Counted from the stretch's first letter, positions 35,432-45,322 are shown. The stretch: 64,000 nt of DNA from Prolixibacteraceae bacterium (GCA_023228025.1 JALOCD010000005.1:1-64000); one strand, 5' to 3'. Numbers and translations are program-made. Notes: a model not told the origin generated them from the sequence alone.

Positions 35432-37075
35432 ATGATTTCAGTAGACGGACTTACGGTTGAATTTGGCGGATCGACACTTTTCTCGGACATCTCATTCGTT
35501 GTCAATGACAAGGACAGGATCGCCCTGATGGGGAAAAATGGCGCCGGAAAATCGACCTTACTGAAAATCATGCCGGGTGTTAAAACTGCCAGCAAGGGAA
35601 GGATCTCTGCTCCAAAGGAGGCTGTCATTGCCTATTTGCCCCAAAATTTACTTACGGAGGACAACCGCACTGTTTTCGAGGAGACTGCCCTGGCCTTTTC
35701 CCGTATCCAGGAGATGGAGCGCGAGATTGCGACTCTTAATGAAGAGCTGGCAACACGTACGGATTATGATTCTGAGGGTTATAGTAATATCATCGAGCGC
35801 GTTTCCACCCTGAGTGAGATGTACTATTCGATCGAAGAGATCAATTTTGATGCCGAAATAGAGATCATTCTGCTTGGTCTAGGTTTTACAAGGGAGGACT
35901 TCACGAGGCCTACCAGCGAGTTCAGCGGAGGTTGGCGGATGAGGATTGAATTGGCCAAAATACTGCTGCAAAAGCCGGACCTTATCCTGCTGGATGAACC
36001 CACCAACCACATGGACATCGAATCGGTGCAGTGGCTCGAAGAGTTCCTGGTCAACAGTGCCAAAGCGGTGATGGTCATCTCACACGATCGTGCTTTTATC
36101 GACAACATCACAACCCGGACCATCGAGGTAACCATGGGACGGATTTATGACTACAAGGTCAACTACTCAAAATACCTTGAATTACGCAGGGAGCGTCGCG
36201 AGCAGCAGCAGAAAGCATACGATGAGCAGCAAAAGATGATCGCCGAAACCACCGAATTTATCGAACGCTTCAAAGGGACCTATTCCAAAACATTACAGGT
36301 ACAATCGCGGGTGAAAATGTTGGAAAAGCTGGAATTGGTTGAGGTGGATGAGGTCGATAGTTCAGCCCTCAGACTGAAGTTTCCTCCCTCCCCAAGATCC
36401 GGAAATTATCCGGTTATAGTGGAAGAGTTAGCCAAAAGCTATGGTGACCACCTGGTATTTTCGAATGTTTCATTAACATTGGAAAGAGGAGAGAAGATTG
36501 CTTTTGTTGGTAAAAATGGCGAGGGGAAATCAACACTGGTGAAGGCGATCATGAAAGAGATTGAGTACCAGGGAAAGCTAACCCTTGGCCACAATACACT
36601 GATTGGCTATTTCGCCCAGAATCAGGCATCTTTGTTGGATGAGGAGCTGACGGTATTTCAAACCATCGATGATGTGGCGGTAGGGGATATCCGCACCAAA
36701 ATAAAAGATATGCTGGGCGCTTTTATGTTCAGCGGCGATGATATTTTCAAGAAGGTTCGGGTACTATCCGGAGGTGAAAGAACCAGGCTCGCCATGGTGA
36801 AACTATTGCTGGAACCCGTTAACTTGTTGATTCTGGATGAGCCTACCAACCACCTGGATATGCGTACCAAGGAGATTCTGAAAAGCGCATTGAGGGATTT
36901 TGACGGGACACTAATCCTGGTTTCCCATGATCGGGATTTTCTGGATGGATTGGTGAGCAAGGTGTATGAATTTGGTAACAAACAGGTCAAAGAACACCTG
37001 GGGGATATCTACAGCTTCCTGCAAAAGAAAAAGCTGGATAACCTAAGAGAACTGGAACGAAAAAATGTCAGGTAG
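35432..37075 (+). CDS. ABC-F family ATPase
   Basis: 547 residues with two ATP-binding cassettes in one soluble chain and no membrane domain. Walker A motifs GKNGAGKST (34-42) and GKNGEGKST; signatures FSGGWRMRIELAKIL and LSGGERTRLAMVKLL; Walker B LILLDEPTNHMD and LLILDEPTNHLD. The linker between them carries the charged ABC-tran extension (LRRERREQQQKAYDEQQK). ABC-F proteins act on the ribosome as translation factors or antibiotic-protection proteins. Nothing here points to a specific resistance type, and it is most like the housekeeping Uup/YdiF group. It is divergent from cheR and transcribed alone. Confidence 0.93.
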   Translation: MISVDGLTVEFGGSTLFSDISFVVNDKDRIALMGKNGAGKSTLLKIMPGVKTASKGRISAPKEAVIAYLPQNLLTEDNRTVFEETALAFSRIQEMEREIATLNEELATRTDYDSEGYSNIIERVSTLSEMYYSIEEINFDAEIEIILLGLGFTREDFTRPTSEFSGGWRMRIELAKILLQKPDLILLDEPTNHMDIESVQWLEEFLVNSAKAVMVISHDRAFIDNITTRTIEVTMGRIYDYKVNYSKYLELRRERREQQQKAYDEQQKMIAETTEFIERFKGTYSKTLQVQSRVKMLEKLELVEVDEVDSSALRLKFPPSPRSGNYPVIVEELAKSYGDHLVFSNVSLTLERGEKIAFVGKNGEGKSTLVKAIMKEIEYQGKLTLGHNTLIGYFAQNQASLLDEELTVFQTIDDVAVGDIRTKIKDMLGAFMFSGDDIFKKVRVLSGGERTRLAMVKLLLEPVNLLILDEPTNHLDMRTKEILKSALRDFDGTLILVSHDRDFLDGLVSKVYEFGNKQVKEHLGDIYSFLQKKKLDNLRELERKNVR

Positions 37076-37150
37076 GCTAAAAATTAGCTATTTTTGGTAA
37101 AGCATAGAGGCCGTTTAATATAAATATAATTTATTTTGAACTCCTGATGG

Positions 37151-37307
37151 AGCCGCCCAACCAGGCGGCTGTACAGGATGTTGGATTAATATATAGTTGG
37201 TAAGCCGTCCGGACGGACGGCCCTAAAAGGTTTTATCGTAGAGTCGTCCGGCTGGACGACTAAAATGAATATTGATATCAATTGTACAGCCGTCCGGTTG
37301 GACGGCT
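37151..37307. repeat. Cluster of four REP-like hairpins
   Basis: Four palindromes with seven- or eight-base stems built on GCCGTCC. They are AGCCGCC/GGCGGCT (37151-37170), GCCGTCC/GGACGGC (37204-37221), AGTCGTCC/GGACGACT (37242-37261) and AGCCGTCC/GGACGGCT (37288-37307). Stems differ by compensating changes (CC-GG, GT-AC), so pairing is kept. They fill the gap between the ABC-F and GH2 genes and resemble REP/BIME elements. No RAYT transposase is in the window. Confidence 0.85.
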
Positions 37308-37365
37308 ACTGTATGCAACTATAAAATTGATTTTTTCAATCTCTAAATTACCCAACAACTACGCA

Positions 37366-39810
37366 ATGAAAAGAAAACCATTTTCACTTCCCTTGGCCAT
37401 CCTCCTGGCAGTTCTACTTTTTACATTTTCTGATCTTTATGCCCGCGAAACAAGCAACCTGCAAAGAGGCTGGAAATTCTCCAAAGGAAATTTCGAAAAT
37501 GCCGCTCAACCCACTTTTGACGATTCGAAATGGCAGGATGTCTTCGTCCCGCACGATTGGGCGATTTCGGGACCAACGGTGGTTGATGGTGATGGAAATA
37601 CAGGAAAACTTCCCTGGCGGGGAGAAGGGTGGTACCGCCGGGATCTTGAAGTTCCTACCGGATCGGAAGGGAAAAATGTATTTCTGATTTTTGATGGGAT
37701 CATGTCGAATCCGGAGGTATTTGTGAACGGGAAGCTGGCCGGCAAATGGGATTACGGTTACAACTCATTTTACCTGGATATAACCAAATACCTGCAATTA
37801 AACGGAAAGAACAAATTGGCCATTCATGTCGATACCCGTAACCACGACAGCAGGTGGTATCCCGGCGCCGGGATTTACAGGAAAGTGCAGATGGTGGTAA
37901 CGGATCCGGTCCATGTTGGTGTCTGGGGCACACAGGTAACAACCCCGGTCGTTAAGCCGAACTACGCTGATGTAAGGGTAATGACCACTGTCTGCAATCA
38001 GTCTGACCGCGCTGAAGAGAAGGTAAGAGTAGAGAACATTGTTGTCAATCACAAAGGAGTTGAGCTGGCAAAAAGGGAGGTAGTCGCCAAAATCGCGGCA
38101 GGATCGTCCAAAGAGATTGAAACGACCATCGGCCTCTCTGATCCTCAGCGCTGGGATATTGCCAAGCCTGTCCTGTATCAGGTCAAGACGGTTGTTTATA
38201 CAAACGATAAAATCACAGATACCTATTTTACTCCATTTGGAATCAGGACTTTACGATTGACTCCCAACAATGGTTTGTACCTGAACGACAAAAGGGTACA
38301 AATGAAAGGTGTTAACCTGCACCACGACCAGGGACCATTGGGGGCAGCACTTTATCCGAGAGCCATGGAAAGACAGCTCGAAATCATGAAGTCTATGGGT
38401 TGCAATGCAATTCGGACCAGTCACAACATGGCTGCCCCCGAATTGCTTGAGTTTTGCGATAAAATGGGCTTCCTTGTTTTTGATGAAGCTTTTGACAAAT
38501 ACGATAAAAAGGCCGATATAACTTCGGATACCAACTTTGAAGATTATGCCCAAAGGAATATAAAGAATTTTGTAGAGCGCGACCGGAACCATCCGAGTAT
38601 CTTTATCTGGAGTGTCGGCAATGAAATGGCGGATGTGCAGTACAACAATAACAATGGTTTCTACCGGATGCAAACCATGATCAACTTCGTCCGCAAATAT
38701 GATCCCACCAGACCTGTCACCATGGCTTGCGACAATACCAACAGTGCAGCCTGGCGCCATTTCGATTTCTACGATGTGCACAGCTGGAATTATGGCCGCA
38801 GGTACAGTCTGGCCCGCCAGATGGAACCAAATAAAGCAGTAATTGTCAGTGAGTCAGGATCAACAGTCAGTACCAGGGGATTCTACGAATGGCCGCTGCC
38901 GACTCAAAAGGATGAATTTACCACTTCGCTTCAGGTAAGTTCATACGACATGAATGTTCCAAAATGGGCTGATCTGCCGGACGAAGATTTTATGTGGCAA
39001 CAGGATGAAGAGTACATTGCCGGTGAATTTGTCTGGACAGGTTTCGATTATCTGGGCGAACCAACACCCTATGGAAACGAATGGGCGAAAGCACATGGAA
39101 TGACAAATAAGGAGGCCTCAAGAAGTTCCTATTTTGGTATTGTTGACCTTTGCGGAATCCCAAAGGACCGGTATTATTTGTACAAAAGTTACTGGAAGCC
39201 GGAAGAATTGACTGTTCATATTCTTCCTCACTGGAATTGGGAAGGCGGCAAAGTAGGTAAAATTCCTGTCTTTGTTTATACCAATGGTGACTGTGCCGAA
39301 CTTTTTCTAAATGGTAAATCGCTGGGAATGAAATGCAAAAAGCCGAATTCAGCTAAACCAACAGAGCGTTTCCGTTTGGAATGGCCGGAGGTGGATTATC
39401 AGCCGGGCGAACTTAAAGCGGTGGCCTACAAAGAGGGGACGGTAATCGGGGAACAGTCGCTTAAAACAGCCGGTGCACCCTACCAGATACAGATAACACC
39501 TGATCGGTCTGTGATTCGTGCAGATGGATTGGATCTTTCATACCTACTCGTTGAGGCTTACGACAAGGATGGGAACCTGTGCCCACTGGCTGATAACTTG
39601 ATTGACATATCTTTAAGTGGTCCTGGACATATTGCCGGTGTCGGGAATGGCAATCCACAGTCGTTCGATCCTTTTCAGGCAAACCAGGTGAAGCTTTTTT
39701 ATGGCAAAGCAATGATTATCATTGGATCCGAAAGCAAGAAGGGAGAAATTAAGATTACCGCCACATCAAATGGTATGATAAAAGATGCCAGGCAGATTAA
39801 AATTGATTAG
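37366..39810 (+). CDS. Secreted glycoside hydrolase family 2 (beta-galactosidase-like)
   Basis: 814 residues with a signal peptide (about 1-26, ending DLYA). Domains: GH2 sugar-binding domain (about 28-180; PHDWAISGP, WYRRDLEVP), Ig-like domain (about 185-290), catalytic barrel (about 295-600) with acid/base Glu420 in SVGNE and nucleophile Glu497 in VSESGS, then a DUF4982-type domain (about 620-715) and a C-terminal Ig-like domain. This is the layout of Bacteroidota exo-beta-galactosidases and glucuronidases that act in the periplasm on plant or host glycans. Specificity cannot be read. The ATG at 37366 is preferred over an upstream TTG that would start inside a REP hairpin. No SusC/SusD genes are nearby. 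Confidence 0.9.
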   Translation: MKRKPFSLPLAILLAVLLFTFSDLYARETSNLQRGWKFSKGNFENAAQPTFDDSKWQDVFVPHDWAISGPTVVDGDGNTGKLPWRGEGWYRRDLEVPTGSEGKNVFLIFDGIMSNPEVFVNGKLAGKWDYGYNSFYLDITKYLQLNGKNKLAIHVDTRNHDSRWYPGAGIYRKVQMVVTDPVHVGVWGTQVTTPVVKPNYADVRVMTTVCNQSDRAEEKVRVENIVVNHKGVELAKREVVAKIAAGSSKEIETTIGLSDPQRWDIAKPVLYQVKTVVYTNDKITDTYFTPFGIRTLRLTPNNGLYLNDKRVQMKGVNLHHDQGPLGAALYPRAMERQLEIMKSMGCNAIRTSHNMAAPELLEFCDKMGFLVFDEAFDKYDKKADITSDTNFEDYAQRNIKNFVERDRNHPSIFIWSVGNEMADVQYNNNNGFYRMQTMINFVRKYDPTRPVTMACDNTNSAAWRHFDFYDVHSWNYGRRYSLARQMEPNKAVIVSESGSTVSTRGFYEWPLPTQKDEFTTSLQVSSYDMNVPKWADLPDEDFMWQQDEEYIAGEFVWTGFDYLGEPTPYGNEWAKAHGMTNKEASRSSYFGIVDLCGIPKDRYYLYKSYWKPEELTVHILPHWNWEGGKVGKIPVFVYTNGDCAELFLNGKSLGMKCKKPNSAKPTERFRLEWPEVDYQPGELKAVAYKEGTVIGEQSLKTAGAPYQIQITPDRSVIRADGLDLSYLLVEAYDKDGNLCPLADNLIDISLSGPGHIAGVGNGNPQSFDPFQANQVKLFYGKAMIIIGSESKKGEIKITATSNGMIKDARQIKID

Positions 39811-39830
39811 CAAAGGTTTTATAAACCCAT

Positions 39831-39935
39831 TTCACCACAAAGAAGACCACAAAGTACGCACGAAGGACGCAAAAGTATTTGAATTTGTTATTGTATTGTG
39901 TCCTTTGTGTTTTCCTTAGCGACATTAGTGTTAAA
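39831..39935. repeat. Degenerate inverted repeat of the CACAAAG family
   Basis: CACCACAAAG...GGACGCAAAAG on the left and GTCCTTTGTGT...TTAGTG on the right, within the 249-base gap after the GH2 gene. The words match those of the repeats at 5837-5917 and 42936-43017. Confidence 0.6.
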
Positions 39936-40059
39936 ATAGGATCTCTGCTTTTACTGCAATTTTCGTCAACCATCGAATAATTAGGGGCATTCATCGAAAT
40001 AATTTTCAGTTACCATAGATCAGGTCTATCTTCGGTAAAGAAATTTAAATTCTGAACCC

Positions 40060-40779
40060 ATGAATCGTCCCAAAGCAATCATTCTATTCGGTATCATCCT
40101 GTTGGTGACTGGGTGTACCGATTTTTTTATGATCTGTTCCCTCAATCCTTTTTATGTTGAGAAGAACATTGCCTTGAAGCCTGAAATGGAAGGCAGGTGG
40201 AGCGCCATTCCATTGAAAATAAAGAAAGTTCCTAACAAAGAAGAATCACCGGATGTTTGGAATAAGATGGATACTACAGCTGTTTGGAAAATTGAGCGGG
40301 TCATTAACAAAGAAACACGTAAGACAAAACAGGGGAAAGATTCTGTTGTCTTCACACCGACAGATCATTATAGTGTAAAATTTCTTGTCAACCAGTCGGA
40401 CTCCCTCGTAAACAAATTTAAAATGGTGCTTTTTACCGTAAATGACGGGCTTTATGCAGATTTCATGCCGGTTGAAAGCAGTGGTCTGGAGAAGAGCCGG
40501 TTTGCCACCGAGAGTTATTTCAAGGTACATACCCTAGCCAGGATTGATCAGGTAGGTGAAAAATTCAAAATATCCTGGTTAGGAGCCAATTATATGAAGG
40601 ATATGATTGAGAAAAAGCGGGTCAGGGTGAGCTACCGATGGGTAAGCGGTGCTGGAAGACTACTGCTTACGGGCAGTTCTGAGCAACTGACAGGAATGAT
40701 TGAGCGCTATGCTGGTGAACCCAGATTTGTCGACTGGGAAAAACAGCAGGCCATGTTGATGTTAAACCGTATAAAATAA
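40060..40779 (+). CDS. Lipoprotein of unknown function
   Basis: 239 residues. A lipoprotein signal peptide ends in LLVTGC, with the cysteine at about residue 19. The rest is a mixed, mostly beta-rich soluble domain with SARWSAIPL-like and FLVNQSDSLVNKFKMVLFTV strands. No family was recognised. It precedes a LytS-type kinase by seven bases and so is probably part of a small three-gene unit with LytS and LytTR. A surface or periplasmic lipoprotein co-encoded with a sensor could be its input or its target; this is inference. Confidence 0.75.
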   Translation: MNRPKAIILFGIILLVTGCTDFFMICSLNPFYVEKNIALKPEMEGRWSAIPLKIKKVPNKEESPDVWNKMDTTAVWKIERVINKETRKTKQGKDSVVFTPTDHYSVKFLVNQSDSLVNKFKMVLFTVNDGLYADFMPVESSGLEKSRFATESYFKVHTLARIDQVGEKFKISWLGANYMKDMIEKKRVRVSYRWVSGAGRLLLTGSSEQLTGMIERYAGEPRFVDWEKQQAMLMLNRIK

Positions 40780-40786
40780 GCGCATC

Positions 40787-42028
40787 ATGAAAATTTCAAG
40801 ATATAAAAATCAGATGGTTATCCTCATGCATATGCTATTCTGGATGCTTTCGATCAATTGCTGGAACATCGTTTTTAATCCGGGGGTGGAGACTTCGGGC
40901 GCTATCAAAGGTCTTCAGGACTATTGGTTTGACCTTTTTTTAATCAACGCATTGTTCTTCTTCTACTGCTGTATCCCTTTCATATGGTGCTTCAAACATG
41001 CAGCAAAATGGCTGAAAATAGGTCTTACTGTCCTCTTTTTGATCCCCCTGTTTTATATTTTGTTTGAATATCTCCAGCCATCAAAAAACAGGGATGATAT
41101 CTCCTTTTTCACTGATTTTTTCCTTTCCGGATTCATGTATGTGGTAGTTTTTCACCTTACCATCGCCCTGGCAGTTTATTTTAATCTTTATGTACTTATT
41201 CGTAAATATCTGAAAAACAGCAGATTTTGGTTCTATATTCTGACTGTAATTGTTCTGGTAGTAGTAGCCTCCATTCTTAATTATGTACTTTTTGATTATC
41301 TTTTGGATAAACTCTTTCCGGAACTCTATTTTATCTCCTATTATGAAGTATGGGAGCTACTGATCATCGTTGGCGCCTATTTGACCCTGACAACGGGGGC
41401 TTATCTGGTTTGGCAATATGCAGTAGTATTGATAGCGAACCGTAACAAAGCACAGAATGAACTGTCTGCACTGAAAGCACAAATTAATCCACATTTTCTT
41501 TTCAACAACCTCAATACCATCTATTCCATGGCGGTTCAAAAGGATGAGAAGACCAAGGATGTTATTTTGCAATTGTCTGATTTTCTTCGTTATGTGTTAT
41601 ATGACACCTCCAGTAATTTTATCCCACTGGAAAAAGAGGTGGAGATTATCCGAACCTATGTGGAATTACAGAAAGCAAGGCTAAATCCGAAAATCATCAC
41701 AGTTATTCTGACAACGGAGGGGAATTTCGCGAGCCGTCAGATTGCACCCTTGTTACTTCTCCCTTTGGCAGAAAACTGCTTCAAACACGGCACCGGTAAG
41801 GAGAAGGGGGTCATTCATATCAGCATCTTTTTAACTGGGAATCAACTTCATTTTACTACTGAAAATCCCGTCGCCCCGCGTGAAAAGAGCATAGAACCGG
41901 AATTGGGAGGTATTGGTATCAACAATGTTGAAAAACGACTAAATTTGATCTATCCAAACCGGCATTCTATTCAATATGGTGAAAAGGAGGGAGTATTTAG
42001 CGTTGAGATGAAAATTGAGCTTTCTTGA
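40787..42028 (+). CDS. LytS/YpdA-type sensor histidine kinase
   Basis: 413 residues. About six membrane helices fill residues 8-220, followed by a short linker and the His_kinase domain with the phospho-histidine in NPHFLFNNLNTIYSM (about 235). The ATPase domain has LLLPLAENCFKHG (N box) and GGIGINNVEKRLNLIYP (G box). This is the usual partner of LytTR regulators, and one follows 147 bases downstream. The signal is unknown. Confidence 0.92.
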   Translation: MKISRYKNQMVILMHMLFWMLSINCWNIVFNPGVETSGAIKGLQDYWFDLFLINALFFFYCCIPFIWCFKHAAKWLKIGLTVLFLIPLFYILFEYLQPSKNRDDISFFTDFFLSGFMYVVVFHLTIALAVYFNLYVLIRKYLKNSRFWFYILTVIVLVVVASILNYVLFDYLLDKLFPELYFISYYEVWELLIIVGAYLTLTTGAYLVWQYAVVLIANRNKAQNELSALKAQINPHFLFNNLNTIYSMAVQKDEKTKDVILQLSDFLRYVLYDTSSNFIPLEKEVEIIRTYVELQKARLNPKIITVILTTEGNFASRQIAPLLLLPLAENCFKHGTGKEKGVIHISIFLTGNQLHFTTENPVAPREKSIEPELGGIGINNVEKRLNLIYPNRHSIQYGEKEGVFSVEMKIELS

Positions 42029-42075
42029 TTTTTGGAAAATATCCAATAGGAGGAAGACAGGGGAGTTCAGTCATC

Positions 42076-42150
42076 TTTAATCTTTAATCTTTAATTTGTA
42101 ATTTGTAACTCAACCCCAAATACTTTAGTCATTCTAGTTCACTCTAGTCA
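42076..42150. repeat. Short direct repeats between LytS and LytTR genes
   Basis: TCTTTAATCTTTAATCTTTAA and TTTGTAATTTGTAA words, then TAGTCATTCTAG and CTCTAGTCACTTTAG. Non-coding, of the same kind as the other intergenic arrays. Confidence 0.6.
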
Positions 42151-42175
42151 CTTTAGGCACTTTTAATATGAGACC

Positions 42176-42865
42176 ATGAATTGCATTGTCATCGAAGACG
42201 AACCCGCTGCCCAATCGGTTCTGGAACACAATATCTCCTTGTGTCCGGGTTTAATTTGTTGCGGGATTTTTCCTGATGCATTTACTGCACAAGCCTATCT
42301 GGATAAAAACTCTGTGGATATGATGTTTCTTGACATCAATCTTCCTGAGATGTCGGGTGTGAGTTTTCTAAAATCATTGGTTCATCCTCCGCTGGTAATC
42401 TTTACTACAGCCTACCCTAAATACGCCATCGAAGGTTTTGATCTGGAGATTGTCGACTTTCTTTTGAAGCCGTTCTCTTTTGAACGATTTTGCAAGGCTG
42501 TCAACAAGGCAAAGGAGCGATTTTTTGCCAAGGTGCAAACAGTCGTCCCAAATCGGATCAGCGTTAAGTCAGATAAAGGGATTTATCAGATTGGGGTAGA
42601 TGATATCCTGTTTATTGAGGCCTGTGGTGATTATGTTATTCTCCACCTTCCTGATAAGAAACTTGTGGTACATGGCACACTTAAAAGCTGGGAGAAAAAA
42701 CTAATCGGACAACAGTTTCAAAAAGTACATCGAACAAATCTTGTCAATCTCCACAAAATTGATCATTTGGAGGGCAATCTGGTCTTTATAGGTACGCATA
42801 AACTCTCCGTTTCAGAGCAGTACAAACAGCTTTTACTCGATCAATTGCTCAATCAACAGCCCTGA
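42176..42865 (+). CDS. LytTR family response regulator
   Basis: 229 residues. Receiver (about 1-115) with the acidic pair in CIVIEDEPAAQSV, phospho-acceptor Asp53 in MMFLDINLPEMSG, and the conserved lysine in FLLKPFSFERF. A LytTR DNA-binding domain (about 130-228) shows IFIEACGDYVILHL-type strands and FQKVHRTNLVNLHKI. It is paired with the preceding LytS kinase. It is the only clear DNA-binding regulator in the window. Targets are not visible. Confidence 0.94.
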   Translation: MNCIVIEDEPAAQSVLEHNISLCPGLICCGIFPDAFTAQAYLDKNSVDMMFLDINLPEMSGVSFLKSLVHPPLVIFTTAYPKYAIEGFDLEIVDFLLKPFSFERFCKAVNKAKERFFAKVQTVVPNRISVKSDKGIYQIGVDDILFIEACGDYVILHLPDKKLVVHGTLKSWEKKLIGQQFQKVHRTNLVNLHKIDHLEGNLVFIGTHKLSVSEQYKQLLLDQLLNQQP

Positions 42866-42935
42866 AAGAAGGTCAATTTCTAAGGAACTGTTAAAAATTT
42901 AGAAATGCCTTTCAGTTAGAAGTGTTTACTAAACT

Positions 42936-43017
42936 CTTTGTGAAATTGTGTTTTTAGTGTCTTTGTGGCAAGAAAAAAATAGCCACTAAGGCTCAAAGCC
43001 ACAAAGGTTTCACAAAG
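42936..43017. repeat. Nested inverted repeat of the CACAAAG family
   Basis: CTTTGTGAAA (42936-42945) pairs with TTTCACAAAG (43008-43017), and CTTTGTGGC (42961-42969) pairs with GCCACAAAG (42998-43006), both exact. It lies between convergent genes and could also act as a bidirectional transcript end. Confidence 0.75.
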
Positions 43018-43088
43018 AAAATCCATTTAGTCAAGAACAAATGAATTTCAATCAGATTCTATTGTTTTGTTTATGAAGTCATTGCCGG

Positions 43089-43766
43089 TTAGAGCTGTAA
43101 TTCGTAAGATATACCGAGAATAAACCGGTTCAGGATAGTCCCATCGGTCAACATACCATAAAATTTCACTTTTTGATATTGAGTCAGGTGGTAATTGGCC
43201 CCCAAAATGAAACGGAATTCGGCAAAGTGGTTATCATCATGATTTCCAAAGAGATACCACGATTCAACGTCAGCCAGCGGTTCCATCTTAAGCGTAGGGT
43301 TTCTGTAACAAACTTCCAACCTGTTTCGCCAGTGAAAAGTATTTGATGCATTGGTTTGGGAATGAGGATACAATGTGAGCTGCATCCTTTGCCTGAAACT
43401 AAAAATGAATTTTGAAAGATGCCAGAAGGGTTCAGCCTGGATATAAAACCGGTCACGCAATTCATTGTAGCCGGGATGCACAAAATTCATCAATGCATAT
43501 CCGACACCAGCATTGAGCCAGTGATTAACAGGGCGTTCGCCTTTGACGCCAATACTAATCCTGTCAATGGAACGACTGTTGTCATTGGTGTAAAACGCCC
43601 CAAAGAGTCCCAGGGAATTTGACTGAATTTTCTTCATGACGGAAAGATCGTTCCATACCCCAAAATCAGTATCTTTTGGCACACGGGCGTTTGCTGCCAG
43701 GGCAATTCCAAGCAGTACCAGCGTTCCGAATATATATTTTCCTATATTTTTCAAGCGCACAAACAT
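43089..43766 (-). CDS. DUF2490-type outer-membrane protein
   Basis: 225 residues. Signal peptide (about 1-27, ending ANA), then alternating strands with aromatic ends (FGVWNDLSVMKK, RFYIQAEPFWHLSKF, HWRNRLEVCYR), ending in ISYELQL, a typical outer-membrane beta-barrel C-terminus. It resembles the DUF2490 family, which are small barrels of unknown function. It is convergent with the LytTR gene and divergent from the C69 pseudogene. Confidence 0.75.
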   Translation of the reverse strand: MFVRLKNIGKYIFGTLVLLGIALAANARVPKDTDFGVWNDLSVMKKIQSNSLGLFGAFYTNDNSRSIDRISIGVKGERPVNHWLNAGVGYALMNFVHPGYNELRDRFYIQAEPFWHLSKFIFSFRQRMQLTLYPHSQTNASNTFHWRNRLEVCYRNPTLKMEPLADVESWYLFGNHDDNHFAEFRFILGANYHLTQYQKVKFYGMLTDGTILNRFILGISYELQL

Positions 43767-43877
43767 ACAATTTTTCCCCTGATTTACTGGTTCCTGTTCT
43801 GCAGCCTACTCTCAAATGCTACACTTATTTCATAACCCAATAATAGTTGCTAATTTCGTGACTCAAAACTTTTCTGA

Positions 43878-45195
43878 ATGAAAAATTTCCTTTTCATCAT
43901 CGCTATTTCTGCATTATCGATAACTGCAATTTCACCTGTTTTAGCCTGTACCAATTTTATAGTGACTAAGGGTGCATCCAAAGATGGATCGGTGATGATT
44001 ACCTATGCCGCTGATTCCCACACCCGCTATGGCGCCATCGCGTTTTATCCGGCTGCCGATCACCTGCCGGGAAGCCGCTCCGAAGTGTTTCACTACGAAA
44101 CAGGAAAATTGCTGGGCACAATTCCAGAGATTCCTCATACGTTTTCAGTGGTGCAGTTCATGAATGAAAACCAGGTTGCCATTGGGGAGACTACCTTTGG
44201 CGGGATCGATTCACTCGGTTCTCAGCCGGGAGCCATTCTGGATTACGGCTCCCTGATGAGGATCGGACTTCAGCGTTCAAATTCGGCGCGCGAAATGATA
44301 CGGGTCATGACAGAACTGGTAGCAGAATTTGGTTACGCGACGAGTGGGGAGTCTTTCTCTATATCAGATGCGAATGAGGCATGGATCATGGAGCTGATCG
44401 GCAAAGGAAAATATGAAAAGGGCGCCGTATGGGTGGCCAGGCTTATTCCGGACGGATATGTAAGCGGTCATGCAAACCAAGCCCGTATTACGACCTTCCC
44501 GTTACAGAAAAACAACAACTGGAATGACTCCAGTCAGACGGTCTATCACTCATCGGATGTGATCACATTTGCCAGAAAACAGGGATATTACAAAGGCAGT
44601 GATGCTGCATTTAGTTTTTCTGATGTCTATAATCCTTTAAAATTTGGCGGCGCCCGTTTTTGTGATGCCAGGGTTTGGTCATTCTTTAGATATGTGAATA
44701 AAGAAGTAAGAGACAATCAGGATATTACAAATTATGCTGAAGGGAAATTCTATCACAATAGCAGTTTGTTGGATAATACTCCAAATCCAAATGGTTATGT
44801 ATCAAACAGACTTCCCCTATGGGTAAAGCCTGATGCCCCTGTTGGTTTGCAGGAGTTAATGTCAAGAATGCGTGATCATTACGAAGTTACATCGCTGGAT
44901 ATGAGGAATGACCCGGGTGCCGGCCCATTTAGGCTTCCCTACCGTTGGAGGCCGATGGAATTTGAAGTCGACAGTGTGATGTACCTGAACGAAAGGGCAG
45001 TTTTACCACTATCTGTTCATGAAATACCACGATGGTAACCTTAAAATATCTGAAGGTGAGCAACTGCAAGACAATGGGAACGGGAAAAATGTTCCAAAGA
45101 AACCGCTTCATCCGGGTTACGGAAAGGAGTGGGAGCGAAGTATGATCCAGGGGACCGGCGACCGGCTGAAGGTACCAAAGGAGGAGAAGAATTGA
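43878..45195 (+). pseudogene. C69-family dipeptidase, internally deleted and frameshifted
   Basis: The open frame (43878-45038, 386 codons) has a signal peptide and the N-terminal nucleophile Cys24 (LACTNFIVTKGASKDGSV), as in secreted Ntn-type dipeptidases. Similarity stops at MYLNERA near 44998, after which the frame runs 12 unrelated codons to a stop. The neighbouring frame (from 44998) encodes QFYHYLFMKYHDGN and on to PKKPLHPGYGKEW and GDRLKVPKEE, stopping at 45193-45195. This is the usual C-terminus of the same family. About 100 residues between these two points, present in full-length relatives of about 540 residues, are missing. So a deletion removed part of the C-terminal domain and shifted the frame. 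A truncated product could still be made, but its activity is doubtful. Confidence 0.75.
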
Positions 45196-45222
45196 CAATT
45201 GACAATTGATAATTGACAATTC
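45191..45222. repeat. Short tandem array, unit AATTGACA
   Basis: Four head-to-tail copies of (A)ATTGA(C/T)A starting in the stop codon of the C69 remnant. Non-coding. Confidence 0.8.
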
Positions 45223-45230
45223 TATATGCT

Positions 45231-45258
45231 TTTGCTATATTGATTTCCCTTATTTTTG
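45231..45258 (+). promoter_or_regulatory. Promoter of the ChbG/YdjC gene
   Basis: TTTG at 45231-45234 and TATTTTTG at 45251-45258 match the -33/-7 boxes, with a shorter than usual 16-base spacer. Transcription would start near 45265, about 58 bases before the ATG at 45323. Confidence 0.45.
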
Positions 45259-45322
45259 ACTGATCTGTTTTTCTCCAATTCTGAAAAATTGATCATTGAA
45301 TTGCTACTAAGAATTAAACGTC

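Noticed and set aside
37282..37365. Upstream TTG start for the GH2 gene
   Set aside because: It would begin at the edge of a REP hairpin and put 28 residues before a clean signal peptide that starts at ATG 37366.
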